Below are positions 39,550 through 50,724 of a stretch of 64,000 nucleotides of DNA, piece by piece. The notes beneath the pieces were generated by a model. That model saw only the letters and a list, made by a program, of their open reading frames with translations, did no database searches and was not told where the DNA came from. Source of the stretch: Paenibacillus senegalimassiliensis. GTDB lineage: Bacteria; Bacillota; Bacilli; Paenibacillales; Paenibacillaceae. The position numbers and the translations under genes are program-made. Where the stretch lies: positions 1 to 64,000 of the forward strand of contig NZ_LN909042.1 in assembly GCF_001486585.1 (NCBI RefSeq), in the 5' to 3' direction. How positions within the stretch are numbered: position 1 is the stretch's first letter; each line of letters begins with the position of its first letter.

Positions 39550-41808
39550 ATGTTGAAACGTACAATGTGCTTAATGTTTGTATTCGCACTGACAATGACC
39601 AGCGCATGTGGACCGGCTCTGGCCAGTACAACTGCTAAGGAGACCGTCATTAAGCTGTCGGATACAGCAGTGACCGTAGATGGACAAGCCGCATCAACAA
39701 GCTCATCGGCAGCCGTCTATACGGGAGCCGAGATTGTATATTATGAGGATGGGCAAGACAGCAGTTATGGTGAAGGGACGGCTGCCGATGCGCATAGTGC
39801 AGAGGAAGCGGACAAGCATACTGTAGTAACTATTACCGAGCCGGGCGTTTACCGCGTATCGGGGACTCTGTCGGCAGGGCAGCTTGCGATTGACCTGGGA
39901 GAGGAGGCGGCCTCTGATCCGAATGCAATCGTAACGCTTGTTCTGGATGGGGTAGATATTACGAATACGGTGGCCCCGGCTGTGATTTTCTATAATGTAT
40001 ATGAGCCGTATTCCAGTTCGGAGGATTTGAAGGGGATTGTTGATCTAAGTAATGCAGGGGCACAGGTTATTCTGGCCGATGATGCTATCAATACCGTAAA
40101 TGGTTCTTATGTGGCCCGTATTTATAAAGAAGGCACCACCAAGAAGCTGCACAAATATGATGGAGCGTTCTATTCCAAAATGTCGATGAATATTTCCGGG
40201 GAAGCGCAGGGAACGGGAGAGTTGCATATTACCGCGGCTAACGAGGGGCTTGATTCCGAGCTGCATCTGGCGCTTAATGGCGGCAAAGTCTATATTGAAG
40301 CCCAGGATGACGGCATTAATACGAATGAGGATGGCATTTCAATCACAAGCATTAATAATGGGTATCTGTACGTGAATGCAGGTCTTGGAGCAGAAGGAGA
40401 TGGCATTGATTCCAACGGATATTTAACGATTAACGGCGGCACTGTGGTTACTATGGCGAATGATCGTAGTCCCGATGGGGGTCTGGATGCCGACAAGGAT
40501 ATCACGATTAATGGAGGTACCGTAATTGCACTGGGAACACGTAATGATGCTACCTCGTCGACCTCGGAGCAGCCTTTTATCGAGCTGTCATTTGCTTCAA
40601 CGCAGGCCGCGGGCAGTACCATCCAGTTGACGGACACGGAAGGCAATGAAATTTTCGAGCATACAGCGGAAAAGAATTTCCAAAGTGTGACCTTCTCCTC
40701 TGCGGATCTGCAGAAGGATACGGAATATAATCTATATATTAATGGGGTACAGCAGCAATATACGGGCAACTCCTTTGGCATGATGGGTGGTGGCTTTGGT
40801 GGCAATCCACCAAGTGGTGGTAACGGACCGATGGAAGGTACGCCACAGGCTGGAGAACGTCCAGAAATGCCGGATGGTGGTACACCTCCTGAACTGCCAG
40901 ACGGAGAGACGCCTCCACAGATGCCAGAGGGAATGCCAACCTCACCTGGCGGTGGCCCTGCTTCCGAGGGGCAAGGTACAGCCACTGAAGGCGGGGAAGG
41001 TTCGACCGCTTTCGTCATTACCGAAGCGACTCATAGCTTCTCAGGTATTTCTGAAGCGACCGATACTAGTGGGAAGACGAAGGTGACCTTCACCGTTAAT
41101 GATGGAGCGGGCATCCAAAGTGTAGTCTCTGGCAAAAAAGCTGTGCTGAGTGGAGTTACAGCCACCGCAGATGTTCCAGACAGTGACATCCAACTCACCG
41201 TAACCGACGTTCCTTCGGAAAGCTATTCAGAAACGTATCTTTTATCCGATTTGAAGAATGACTTTACGCAAATTATGCCTGAGGAGGACGGTCAGTATCA
41301 GCTTGTAGTGGCTGTAGTATCCTCGAATAAGACATACACCGGCGTGTCACAATGGCGTTTTACCATTGGAGGGCTTCCGTTCACCGATGTGAAGTCAACC
41401 GATGCCTCATATGAGGCAATCAAGCAGTTGTATGAATCCGGGGCTATGAATGGAACGAGTGCAGGTGAGTTCTCACCGGATTTACCGGTAACCCGTGCGA
41501 CAGCAATTACCACGCTGGGCAGACATCTGGGAATTGAGCAGGCACAGGTGGATTCCTTCAAGGATGTGGCGAAGGACAGTTGGTATAGTGGTTATGTTGG
41601 CTGGGCTGTGGAGCAAGGCTTGATGACAGGGGATGGTCAAGGGAACTTCATGCCGGATACCCTGGTGACCACCGAGCAGATGAAGCTGATCCTATCCAGA
41701 TATGTGGAACTTAGTGGATCAAGTGTATCGGTAGATACGTTGTTTCCAAGTACGATGAAGGAGACCGTGAGCCGCGCTGAACTGGCAACGATTTTGAGTA
41801 AGCTTTAG
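39550..41808 (+). CDS. secreted Cthe_2159-like carbohydrate-binding protein with S-layer homology domains
   Basis: The ~752-aa product (ATG 39550 after GGAAGTGAGTGGGG) has a signal peptide (1-27, SACGPALAS), then a beta-helix Cthe_2159-type domain (about 30-390: VYRVSGTLSAGQL, ITAANEGLDSELHLALNGGK, YVNAGLGAEGDGIDSNGYL), which in the family binds acidic plant polymers and calcium. A Gly/Pro/Met linker (about 418-480) leads to a small beta domain, then SLH repeats (FTDVKSTDASYEAIKQLYESGA; FKDVAKDSWYSGYVGWAVEQG) that bind pyruvylated wall polymer. It would hold pectin at the cell surface, fitting the pectate lyase at 46490. Confidence 0.82.
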   Translation: MLKRTMCLMFVFALTMTSACGPALASTTAKETVIKLSDTAVTVDGQAASTSSSAAVYTGAEIVYYEDGQDSSYGEGTAADAHSAEEADKHTVVTITEPGVYRVSGTLSAGQLAIDLGEEAASDPNAIVTLVLDGVDITNTVAPAVIFYNVYEPYSSSEDLKGIVDLSNAGAQVILADDAINTVNGSYVARIYKEGTTKKLHKYDGAFYSKMSMNISGEAQGTGELHITAANEGLDSELHLALNGGKVYIEAQDDGINTNEDGISITSINNGYLYVNAGLGAEGDGIDSNGYLTINGGTVVTMANDRSPDGGLDADKDITINGGTVIALGTRNDATSSTSEQPFIELSFASTQAAGSTIQLTDTEGNEIFEHTAEKNFQSVTFSSADLQKDTEYNLYINGVQQQYTGNSFGMMGGGFGGNPPSGGNGPMEGTPQAGERPEMPDGGTPPELPDGETPPQMPEGMPTSPGGGPASEGQGTATEGGEGSTAFVITEATHSFSGISEATDTSGKTKVTFTVNDGAGIQSVVSGKKAVLSGVTATADVPDSDIQLTVTDVPSESYSETYLLSDLKNDFTQIMPEEDGQYQLVVAVVSSNKTYTGVSQWRFTIGGLPFTDVKSTDASYEAIKQLYESGAMNGTSAGEFSPDLPVTRATAITTLGRHLGIEQAQVDSFKDVAKDSWYSGYVGWAVEQGLMTGDGQGNFMPDTLVTTEQMKLILSRYVELSGSSVSVDTLFPSTMKETVSRAELATILSKL

Positions 41809-41840
41809 ATGTAATCAAGGTATATTGAGGTACAAAGGAT

Positions 41841-41900
41841 ACTACTCTTTTAGGGAATGGTTGGTTAGACCGCCATTTTGCCAAAGAGTAGTTTCTTTTT
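41841..41900 (+). terminator. intrinsic terminator
   Basis: ACTACTCTTT (41841-41850) pairs with AAAGAGTAGT (41883-41892), then TTTCTTTTT. Confidence 0.75.
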
Positions 41901-42283
41901 GTTATGCAAAATAAGCTTCCCCCAAAATCCCCCGATTCAGCTCCTGAATGATAACAAAAATCCAAATAATATAAGATAAAATGCAAAGGAAGAAATTTGT
42001 CAGAATGGTTGAACCCTTTCTTGTGTAAAGATACAATGAAAGTGGGTAAAGGATGAGATGCTTTTACCTCAAGGCAGGGATGAGGATTGATAGAGCAAGA
42101 GAATAGGTCAGTCATGTCGGAAGGTTGGTGCTAGGGGCGCTTTAGGGGTCCGTATGCGTTGACGTTGATTGTGGTATTTTTTACATACGAGACGATAAAA
42201 TGCAAAAATGAATAATGTTTTAGTGAATTGGGAGGAACACTTGGACAAAAGCGTAATCCTTTTTGCGCTAAGCCCCATTCTCT
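41901..42283. other. non-coding interval before leader element A
   Basis: No open frame with a ribosome binding site is visible. Includes A/T-rich sequence and the stretch GGGAGGAACACTTGGAC near 42230 that precedes the conserved leader element. Promoter elements for the kinase gene should be here but none is convincing. Confidence 0.35.
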
Positions 42284-42367
42284 GAAGAGGTATTAATGCT
42301 CCAGACATCATGCTGGACATAAGCCTGGATAAAAGCTGCGCTTGCTGGCTCTTATTTGGGCTTTTTT
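42284..42367 (+). promoter_or_regulatory. leader element A: conserved hairpin followed by terminator
   Basis: The block AGGTATTAATGCT, hairpin CCAG-ACATCATG-CTGG (42301-42316) and ACATAAGCCT run into an intrinsic terminator: AGCCTGGATAAAAGC (42322-42336) with GCTCTTATTTGGGCT (42348-42362) and T6. The same block and architecture recur at 44068. It ends about 50 nt before the kinase gene start, so it probably controls the gene by premature termination. The class is not one I recognise. Confidence 0.55.
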
Positions 42368-42417
42368 ATTATAAAAAAATAACAAAACAATCTATGTATC
42401 GAAAGGATGTGCTTCTT

Positions 42418-43956
42418 GTGTCTGTATCCAATAAAAACCAGGAGGTAAGCGAATCCGATCTTAGATTGGACCGGTTAGCTTCAGTTGGTCAAATCGCCGC
42501 GGGCATTGCCCATGAGGTCAAGAATCCCTTGACGGCTGTGAAGGGGTTCCTTCAACTGCTTAGGGAAGAATCCAATCATAAATATTTGGAGTACGCCTAC
42601 TCAGAGCTGGAGAACGCGATTAACACTTTGCAGAATTTGCTGCATGTGTCCAAGCCGGATTTGGAAGATGAGCCCTTTGATATCATTGATCTTACGACGG
42701 AGCTGGAAGCTTTGCTTTACCTATTTCAAGAGAAGTCTTATCAAATTGTTATTGAACGTCATTTCCTAGATACAGATGCAAGAGTATATGGAAGACGGAA
42801 CCAACTCAAGAAAGCCTTTTTCAATCTCTTGAAGAATGCATTCGAGGCCATTAGCGATCAGGGGAACATCAGGATCAAGCACTATGAGGCTAAAGGGCAA
42901 GTTGTCATTGTAATCTCAGATACTGGTATAGGTATCCCGGAAGAAAAGCTTCAACTGCTGGGCACCCCCTTTTATACATCCAAAGTAGAGGGCACAGGAA
43001 TGGGTTTAACACAGGTGTTCTCGGCTATTTATGAGCATCACGGTATGATCAGAGTAAGAAGTGAAGTAGGGGGGGGCACAGAATTTACTGTCCATCTTCC
43101 GCTCTATGAAGAACAGGGAGGGGCTACGGTGGAATGGAGATATGAATCTGGCCAAAGCTTTTCACAATTTTATGAGTCCAATCAAAATGCCTTTTTACAG
43201 ATGCTCAAGCAGCAGGGGAAGAAAATTCTGGATTTGGTTCGATCGACAGGGTTGGACGGAGCCTATATTCTCCAATCTTCTCATGCATTGGTGTGCTCGC
43301 TTAATGAGCGGAATGTACAGGAGTTGATTCTTCAAGCCAAGGAGCACGGCAGGAATTGGGCCAATCATGATGTGGATTTACTCCTGAAGCTGGAATGGAT
43401 TCAGATACTACGTCGAGTCTACTGGGAGCTACTGCTACATTATTACAAAGACAGTGAACAACCCCAGCTTTATTTCTTCGATCTGGAGCGGGAAACCAAT
43501 GATCATTTGGACCTTTACCAAAATCACTTTGCTTCAAGCTACATCGAATGGAAAAATGATCAGTTCTATGCCCAACGTGAAATGAGTATCCCCTTGCTTG
43601 TACAGGTTGTTCCCCTTGCTGAGGGATTGGCCCTGCTGCCGGCTGCAGGAATTTGGGATGCACAATCGGCCCAGAAAAATCAGGATTTTATCTTAGCCCG
43701 TATCTATGAGTTAAGGTTGCAGCAACTGATCGTTGATTTATCGGGCATCACCTATATTGATCAGAGACTTGTCTCCAATTTCAATTGCATTGTACAAGGT
43801 GCCTTCTTGCAGGGGTGCAAAGTAGTGCTTACCGGCGTGTGCCCGGAAATGGCGAGCATGGTAGTAGAATTGGGTATGACTTTACATGAGAAGTTAGAGA
43901 CGAGGGGGACCGTTCAGCAGGCTATTGATCAATATGTCATCAGAAATAACATTTAG
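42418..43956 (+). CDS. histidine kinase fused to an RsbR-type STAS domain
   Basis: The 512-aa cytoplasmic protein starts at GTG 42418 (AAAGG 11 nt upstream). Residues about 14-240 are a KinB-like kinase: H-box VGQIAAGIAHEVKNPLTAVKG near 27, N-box QLKKAFFNLLKNAFEAI near 125, then GIGIPEE and GTGMGLTQ. Residues about 265-400 are an RsbR/RsbS-like N-terminal segment (FSQFYESNQNAFLQMLKQ; WANHDVDLLLKLEWI), and 400-510 a STAS domain (LQQLIVDLSGITYID, QGCKVVLTGVCPEMA). Combining a sporulation-type kinase with a stressosome subunit is rare. No membrane segment. Preceded by leader element A. Confidence 0.85.
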   Translation: MSVSNKNQEVSESDLRLDRLASVGQIAAGIAHEVKNPLTAVKGFLQLLREESNHKYLEYAYSELENAINTLQNLLHVSKPDLEDEPFDIIDLTTELEALLYLFQEKSYQIVIERHFLDTDARVYGRRNQLKKAFFNLLKNAFEAISDQGNIRIKHYEAKGQVVIVISDTGIGIPEEKLQLLGTPFYTSKVEGTGMGLTQVFSAIYEHHGMIRVRSEVGGGTEFTVHLPLYEEQGGATVEWRYESGQSFSQFYESNQNAFLQMLKQQGKKILDLVRSTGLDGAYILQSSHALVCSLNERNVQELILQAKEHGRNWANHDVDLLLKLEWIQILRRVYWELLLHYYKDSEQPQLYFFDLERETNDHLDLYQNHFASSYIEWKNDQFYAQREMSIPLLVQVVPLAEGLALLPAAGIWDAQSAQKNQDFILARIYELRLQQLIVDLSGITYIDQRLVSNFNCIVQGAFLQGCKVVLTGVCPEMASMVVELGMTLHEKLETRGTVQQAIDQYVIRNNI

Positions 43957-44067
43957 ATTGCTAAGCATAAATGAAATCAATTAAAATAGGTGAGGGCAAC
44001 AGATATGATGCTATTGCCTTAAGAAAGCTGTCGTAATGGCCACGTTCCCCCACTAACCGTAGATACA

Positions 44068-44150
44068 GTAGGTCGTAATGAACCAGAGATCGCGCTGGAC
44101 ATCAGCCTAAATAAAAAGTTGCTTAGCAACCTTTTATTTAGGTTTTTTTA
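44068..44150 (+). promoter_or_regulatory. leader element B: same conserved hairpin and terminator
   Basis: AGGTCGTAATGAA, hairpin CCAG-AGATCGCG-CTGG (44083-44098) and ACATCAGCCT lead into the terminator AGCCTAAATAAAAAG..., paired with CTTTTATTTAGGTT (44131-44144) and T6. Shared with element A: AGGTnnTAATG, CCAGAnATCnnGCTGG, ACATnAGCCT. It precedes the DUF2294 gene by about 90 nt. Confidence 0.55.
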
Positions 44151-44240
44151 TTAAAATCCAATTGAGGACGGGATATGAAAATAACTTAAATTATGAGGGT
44201 GAAGCTTGTATTACCCAGACTGAGGATGAATTGACTAACT

Positions 44241-44936
44241 ATGAACAAGAACAGCTTCCAGAATAAAATAGCAAGCCATATTGGAAAAATGCTCCGCGAT
44301 GCCTTTGGCAAAGGACCGCAGTCCATTTACGTGAGCATAGACCGTACGTTTATTGTAATTTATTTACGGAACTTTCTGACGCCGACAGAGAAACTTCTTC
44401 TCAGCCAAGGGCAGATTCGTTTGGTTCAACACACCAGAGATATCGTAATGGCGTCTTTAATTCCTGAGATAAAAGCATATCTTACCCTTCTGGCAGGAAT
44501 AAATACGGTGGATTTCTACTATGATTGGGAGCTACACAATCGTTCAGGTGTGTTAATTGCACGTCAGGCGGGAGTGTGGGTTGATGAACCGCAGATACCG
44601 TCGGTATATAAAGGGCAGGAGAAACTGCATCAGGAGATCGGTTGGGTTAGTGATCAGATTCAGAAAAGGCCGGAGGAAATCGCCTCCTTCATGATTAATG
44701 ATAGAACGTTATTGGTTGCTCGCTCCGGTGTGCTCATTGATTTGACTAAGGAACTGATTAGGCATCAGCTTGAAGAGCCTTTGAAGCAGGCCATTAATCA
44801 CTTGGAGAAAAAGTATTTACGGAATAATACGTCCATTGAACAAATATTAAATACAACGCTGGTGGATGTATTCGTAGATTGGGATTTTGCTTCGGACACC
44901 AGTATGATGGTGCTTATTTTGATGCCTGTCGACTAA
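44241..44936 (+). CDS. DUF2294 protein (MpsC-like, duplicated)
   Basis: The 231-aa protein carries two DUF2294 units, about 1-115 (KIASHIGKMLRDAFGKGPQS, IYLRNFLTPTEKLLL) and 125-230 (EIGWVSDQIQKRPEEI, NNTSIEQILNTTLVDVFVDW). The family has been linked with sodium-dependent membrane processes but biochemistry is unclear. The start at 44241 has no strong ribosome binding site. It shares the upstream leader with the kinase-STAS gene, so both may respond to one signal. Confidence 0.8.
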   Translation: MNKNSFQNKIASHIGKMLRDAFGKGPQSIYVSIDRTFIVIYLRNFLTPTEKLLLSQGQIRLVQHTRDIVMASLIPEIKAYLTLLAGINTVDFYYDWELHNRSGVLIARQAGVWVDEPQIPSVYKGQEKLHQEIGWVSDQIQKRPEEIASFMINDRTLLVARSGVLIDLTKELIRHQLEEPLKQAINHLEKKYLRNNTSIEQILNTTLVDVFVDWDFASDTSMMVLILMPVD

Positions 44937-45259
44937 TTAGAATTGGCTCATTCAGGTCGCTTTTTTTGTACTCAAGAAGACCTCCCCAATAAATTTTTTT
45001 CAAAAATTATTCTTAGTAGCGAATTTGTAGGAAAAGAGAGCATACAAGCGAATACGACCCTACCTTGGAGTTATTTGTGTAAAGTTTTTTCTGTATAAAC
45101 GCAATAAACGCTATTTTAAATTTGTGATCAATTTCATTGTTTGTTATCATAACGTTGTTAATCGGCACAGCGACTGTCGCGTTTCGTCAAATGTTGTTTT
45201 ACACTTCTGCAGAATGTAATACAGGCATCTGAACAACTGGACAAAGGGGAAAATACAGC
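44937..45259. other. non-coding interval before opuAC
   Basis: 323 bases. Contains a weak hairpin after the DUF2294 gene and A/T-rich sequence with possible promoter boxes (TTGTTT near 45194, TAATAC near 45217) that are poor matches. No gene seen. Confidence 0.35.
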
Positions 45260-46156
45260 ATGAAGAACACGAGGAAATGGTTGATTTTTACTAGCTTGAT
45301 AGGATTGCTCATGTTAGGAGCATGTTCGTCTGATATTGCCACGGGAGAGGGAATAGAGTCTGTTGGCAAGCAGGTTGACTATAAAATTACAGGAACCGAT
45401 GCAGGCTCAGGCCTCATGAGACTGACAGCGCAGGCAATGGAGGATTATGAGTTGTCCGACTGGACGTTGCTGGAGAGCTCGGCAGCGGGCATGACGGCAG
45501 AGCTGGACAGAGCCTACAAGAAGCAAGAGCCCATTGTCATTGTAGCTTGGACCCCTCATTGGATGTTTAATACCTATGATCTCAAGTATCTGGACGATCC
45601 GAAGCTGACTTATGGAGAGCCGGAGGAGATCCGCACTATAGCGCGTCAGGGATTACAAGACGATCATCCCGTAGCCTATGAATTCCTGGATCGATTCCTC
45701 TGGACATCCGAGGATATGGGAGAGGTTATGATCGATATTCAAAATGGTGCAGAGCCGGAAGCGGCAGCCAAGAAATGGGTTGACGAACATGAAGCTCAGG
45801 TCCAGGAATGGACAGACGGGCTGGAGCCTGTGGATGGAGATACCTTCACCCTCAGTTATGTGGCGTGGGATTCCGAGATGGCAAGCACCAATGTAGTTCG
45901 TTACGTGCTTCAGGAGAAGCTTGGATATGAGGCACAAGCCTTGCAGGTAGAGATCGGGCCGATGTGGATCGGTGTTGCTAATGGAGATGTGGATGCCATT
46001 GTAGCAGCTTGGCTTCCAGTAACCCATGCGGATTATTGGGACAAATACGGGGATAGTCTGGATGACCTTGGAGCGAATATGATTAATGTGAAGTCCGGGC
46101 TTGCTGTGCCTACTTATATGGAGGATGTTAATTCCATCGAGGATTTGCAGTCCTAA
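45260..46156 (+). CDS. opuAC: glycine betaine binding lipoprotein (OpuAC type)
   Basis: Lipobox LGAC (Cys22) follows the signal sequence. Lobe one is at about 40-110 (ITGTDAGSGLMRLTAQAMED, VAWTPHWMFNTYDLKYLDDP) and lobe two at about 195-298 (LSYVAWDSEMASTNVVRYVL, AAWLPVTHADYW). This order is that of B. subtilis OpuAC, and the Trp residues of the aromatic cage are present (AWTPHW, VAWD, AAWLP). It captures betaine for the OpuAA/OpuAB transporter; neither gene is nearby, so it is an orphan binding protein. Confidence 0.88.
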   Translation: MKNTRKWLIFTSLIGLLMLGACSSDIATGEGIESVGKQVDYKITGTDAGSGLMRLTAQAMEDYELSDWTLLESSAAGMTAELDRAYKKQEPIVIVAWTPHWMFNTYDLKYLDDPKLTYGEPEEIRTIARQGLQDDHPVAYEFLDRFLWTSEDMGEVMIDIQNGAEPEAAAKKWVDEHEAQVQEWTDGLEPVDGDTFTLSYVAWDSEMASTNVVRYVLQEKLGYEAQALQVEIGPMWIGVANGDVDAIVAAWLPVTHADYWDKYGDSLDDLGANMINVKSGLAVPTYMEDVNSIEDLQS

Positions 46157-46195
46157 GCGGCTATTTCGCCCTCAAAATCATAAATCTCAACCAGG

Positions 46196-46222
46196 AAAGT
46201 GGCCGCTTCAGGCCACTTTTTT
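46196..46222 (+). terminator. intrinsic terminator
   Basis: AAAGTGGCC (46196-46204) pairs with GGCCACTTT (46211-46219), then TTT. Confidence 0.85.
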
Positions 46223-46489
46223 GTCATCTTTAGCCACGTCGCTTGCTGCGCGAGCTTGTTATGCTTCCCCTTTACTTATAGTCCATTTCATGATCAATTC
46301 ATGAATATTTTGGTAAATAAAATATAATTTAGATCATTATACATATAATCTGTATTGCTTCGTTGTGCGTCCATCGGGCGTCATAGAGGCGATATGGGGA
46401 GAAAGGAGGGTAGGACAGGAAGTTTTACAGCTTTTGGACAGCGCTTACATCAAAAAGTTGGTAAGTAAAATGAATTGGGAGGATTGTGC
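46223..46489. other. non-coding interval before pectate lyase
   Basis: About 270 bases, A/T-rich near 46290-46350, with TATAAT-like boxes but no paired -35 at standard spacing and no catabolite-repression site recognised. No gene seen. Confidence 0.35.
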
Positions 46490-48565
46490 GTGAACAAAAG
46501 GATTCGTCGTGCGCTAAGTCTGGTTTTAATGTTTTCCCTAGCGATTTCCTTAGGGGCAACAGGGTTGCCGAGCCATACCGCCCATGCGGCGGGGCTCTCT
46601 ATTACCAAGGCTGGGGGCTGGAATGAGACGGCGTATGTGGAATGGGCGCCGGAGAGCAATGCCGTAGGATACAACGTGTATGTAAAACCTGCGAATGCAT
46701 CAGACTCCAGCTACCGGCAGCTAGATAATGAGTTAATTCGAAAATATCCTGCTTACTGGAGAGCGGATGCCGTAGGCTTAACCGCCGGGAGTTATGTGAT
46801 GAAGGTGGAGGCCAGACGGGCCGATGGCTCGTTGACGGCGGTTGTATCTGGTCCGCTATCCGTAGCTTCACATGATAGATCGGGGTTTGCCTTCTCCTCG
46901 AATTCGCCCTTCGGGAGCGGATCAGGGGCCTATCAAGATAATGGGGCACTCAAGAACGGAGCGCAAGTGTTATATATCACCTCCCAGAATGCACGCACCG
47001 TCACCCTTGACGTGATTACCAACAGTTCCGGCCGCACCCAGACCGGAGTAGGCTTGGGAGATATTCTGAATTTGAGACAGAAGGGTTACGATACCACGCC
47101 GCTAGCCATTCGTTTTATTGGCAAGATAACAGCTAACGATTTGAGTGGACAATTGAACAGCAACGGTTACCTTCAGGTGAAGGGAAAGAACAACTATGCC
47201 GAAATGAATATCACGCTGGAAGGTATCGGTAATGATGCTTATGCATACGGTTGGGGATTTCTGCTCCGGGCCGTTGGCAACGTAGAAGTGAGAAACTTAG
47301 GGCTGATGCTCTTCCCGGATGATGGCATTTCCATGGATACCGGAAACGTCAATGTTTGGGTGCACCATAACGATATTTTCTATGGATCTGCGGGGAGCGA
47401 TGCGGACCAGGCCAAGGGAGATGGCTCCACCGACCTGAAGAAGGGATCGACCTACATTACGATCTCCTATAATCACTATTGGGAATCGGGCAAGGTGGCT
47501 TTGGTGGGATTAAGCGAGACTGCCGAGTTCTTCGTGACCTTCCATCATAACTGGTTTGACCACTCTGACTCTCGTCATCCACGGATTCGCGTGGCTTCCG
47601 TCCATATTTATAACAACTTCTATGATGGTATTTCAAAATATGGCGTTGGCGTGACTACCGGGGCTTCGGCGTTTGTGGAGGCTAATTATTTCAGACATGC
47701 CAAGTATCCAATGATGAGCTCGCTGCAAGGCACCGACGCTTTGGGGGATGGCACCTTCTCCGGTGAAGATGGCGGCGTCATCAAGGCATACAACAATATC
47801 ATCGTGGATGCCGACAGCTTGATTTACGCGAATTCCAATAGTGGTACGACATCGGCCCATGCCACTTCCTTTGATGCGTATCTGGCTTCATCCAGAAATG
47901 AAAGCGTACCCAGCTCGTATAAAGCCTTAAAAGGCGGCACGGCTTACAATAACTTCGATACCCGTCTCGATTTGGGGGTATCCAGTTCAAATATCGATAG
48001 TGTGAATGCGGTCCAACAAATTGTCACTGCGGAAGCCGGACGGCTGGATGGCGGGGACTTTGATTGGCAATTTAATAACGCTGTGGACGATACGTCCTAT
48101 GCGATGAATACGGCACTGATGAATAAAATAAGAAGCTATACCACGCAGCTTGTGTCCGTGGGTGGCAATTCTTCCACATCACCGGAACCCGAGCCAGAAC
48201 CAGAACCAAATCCAGGCACAGGCCCGATTACTGGGGAATTGGCCCATAACTTCACAACGGCGGGAACCAGCAGTGATTTCTTCAATATTCAGGGAAATCT
48301 GTCTACCAGCAAGGGCACGGTTGTTTACAAGGGACTAACCTTAACCCAATGCTTGAAGATCGAGACAGCGACACGTATTGAATTTACAACCACAGAGGCT
48401 TCGACGCTAACGCTGGTATTTAACCAAGAGAGTGGCAAAAAGATCAAAATCGATGGCACTAACTATACCTTGACGGACGGTGTGGTCAGCGTACCGCTTG
48501 CCCCTGGTGCCCATACGATCACCAAGGCGGATTCAATTAATCTTTATTACATCGAGCTGCAATAG
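46490..48565 (+). CDS. secreted pectate lyase, PL1 family, with FN3-like and C-terminal binding modules
   Basis: GTG 46490 after GGGAGGA; 691 aa. Signal peptide 1-36 (LSHTAHAA). FN3-like domain at about 40-130 (NETAYVEWAPESNAVGYNVY). The PL1 beta-helix at about 135-560 has NVWVHHNDIFYG and the calcium and arginine motif near DSRHPRIRVASVHIYNNFYDG. A Pro-Glu linker (EPEPEPEPNPG) joins a ~110-aa C-terminal beta domain. It cleaves polygalacturonate by beta-elimination outside the cell. The SLH and Cthe_2159 protein at 39550 would hold the same polymer. Confidence 0.9.
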   Translation: MNKRIRRALSLVLMFSLAISLGATGLPSHTAHAAGLSITKAGGWNETAYVEWAPESNAVGYNVYVKPANASDSSYRQLDNELIRKYPAYWRADAVGLTAGSYVMKVEARRADGSLTAVVSGPLSVASHDRSGFAFSSNSPFGSGSGAYQDNGALKNGAQVLYITSQNARTVTLDVITNSSGRTQTGVGLGDILNLRQKGYDTTPLAIRFIGKITANDLSGQLNSNGYLQVKGKNNYAEMNITLEGIGNDAYAYGWGFLLRAVGNVEVRNLGLMLFPDDGISMDTGNVNVWVHHNDIFYGSAGSDADQAKGDGSTDLKKGSTYITISYNHYWESGKVALVGLSETAEFFVTFHHNWFDHSDSRHPRIRVASVHIYNNFYDGISKYGVGVTTGASAFVEANYFRHAKYPMMSSLQGTDALGDGTFSGEDGGVIKAYNNIIVDADSLIYANSNSGTTSAHATSFDAYLASSRNESVPSSYKALKGGTAYNNFDTRLDLGVSSSNIDSVNAVQQIVTAEAGRLDGGDFDWQFNNAVDDTSYAMNTALMNKIRSYTTQLVSVGGNSSTSPEPEPEPEPNPGTGPITGELAHNFTTAGTSSDFFNIQGNLSTSKGTVVYKGLTLTQCLKIETATRIEFTTTEASTLTLVFNQESGKKIKIDGTNYTLTDGVVSVPLAPGAHTITKADSINLYYIELQ

Positions 48566-48619
48566 AACAAGCTTGTAAGAGCTGAACGAAGCCAAGTGTT
48601 ACTAAAGTAAAAAATAGAT

Positions 48620-48677
48620 ATGCTCCCCATATAGTAGACAGGTGAAGTACAAAATGCCTGCACGGTATGGGGAGCAT
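48620..48677. terminator. hairpin between converging genes
   Basis: ATGCTCCCCATA (48620-48631) pairs with TATGGGGAGCAT (48666-48677). A T-rich run follows on the minus strand, suiting termination of the flavoprotein gene from the other side. Confidence 0.6.
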
Positions 48678-48703
48678 TCTTATGATTCTATGTTATTCCT
48701 AAA

Positions 48704-50530
<1,827 letters not shown>

Positions 50531-50724
50531 TCATCTCTGACGACCATCATCCACTTCTTGCAGCAGGCTTCTGGACAACAGCCGCCTTTCATGTGAAAAT
50601 GTGCACATGAGTAATTATAGGATAGGTGTGCTCTCAAGTATTTGCACGATTGCGATATTTTTTATCCTTTTCGGGCTTTATTCCAAGCCATTTACACGAT
50701 TCCATAGATAAGGAGCCGGACAGC

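Noticed and set aside
42284..44150. Leader elements as a known riboswitch class (S-box, purine, c-di-GMP, glycine, ykkC)
   Set aside because: None of the core consensus strings of those classes are present.
45260..46156. Apparent circular permutation of the betaine-binding lobes
   Set aside because: The lobe order matches B. subtilis OpuAC as I know it, so it is normal for that family.
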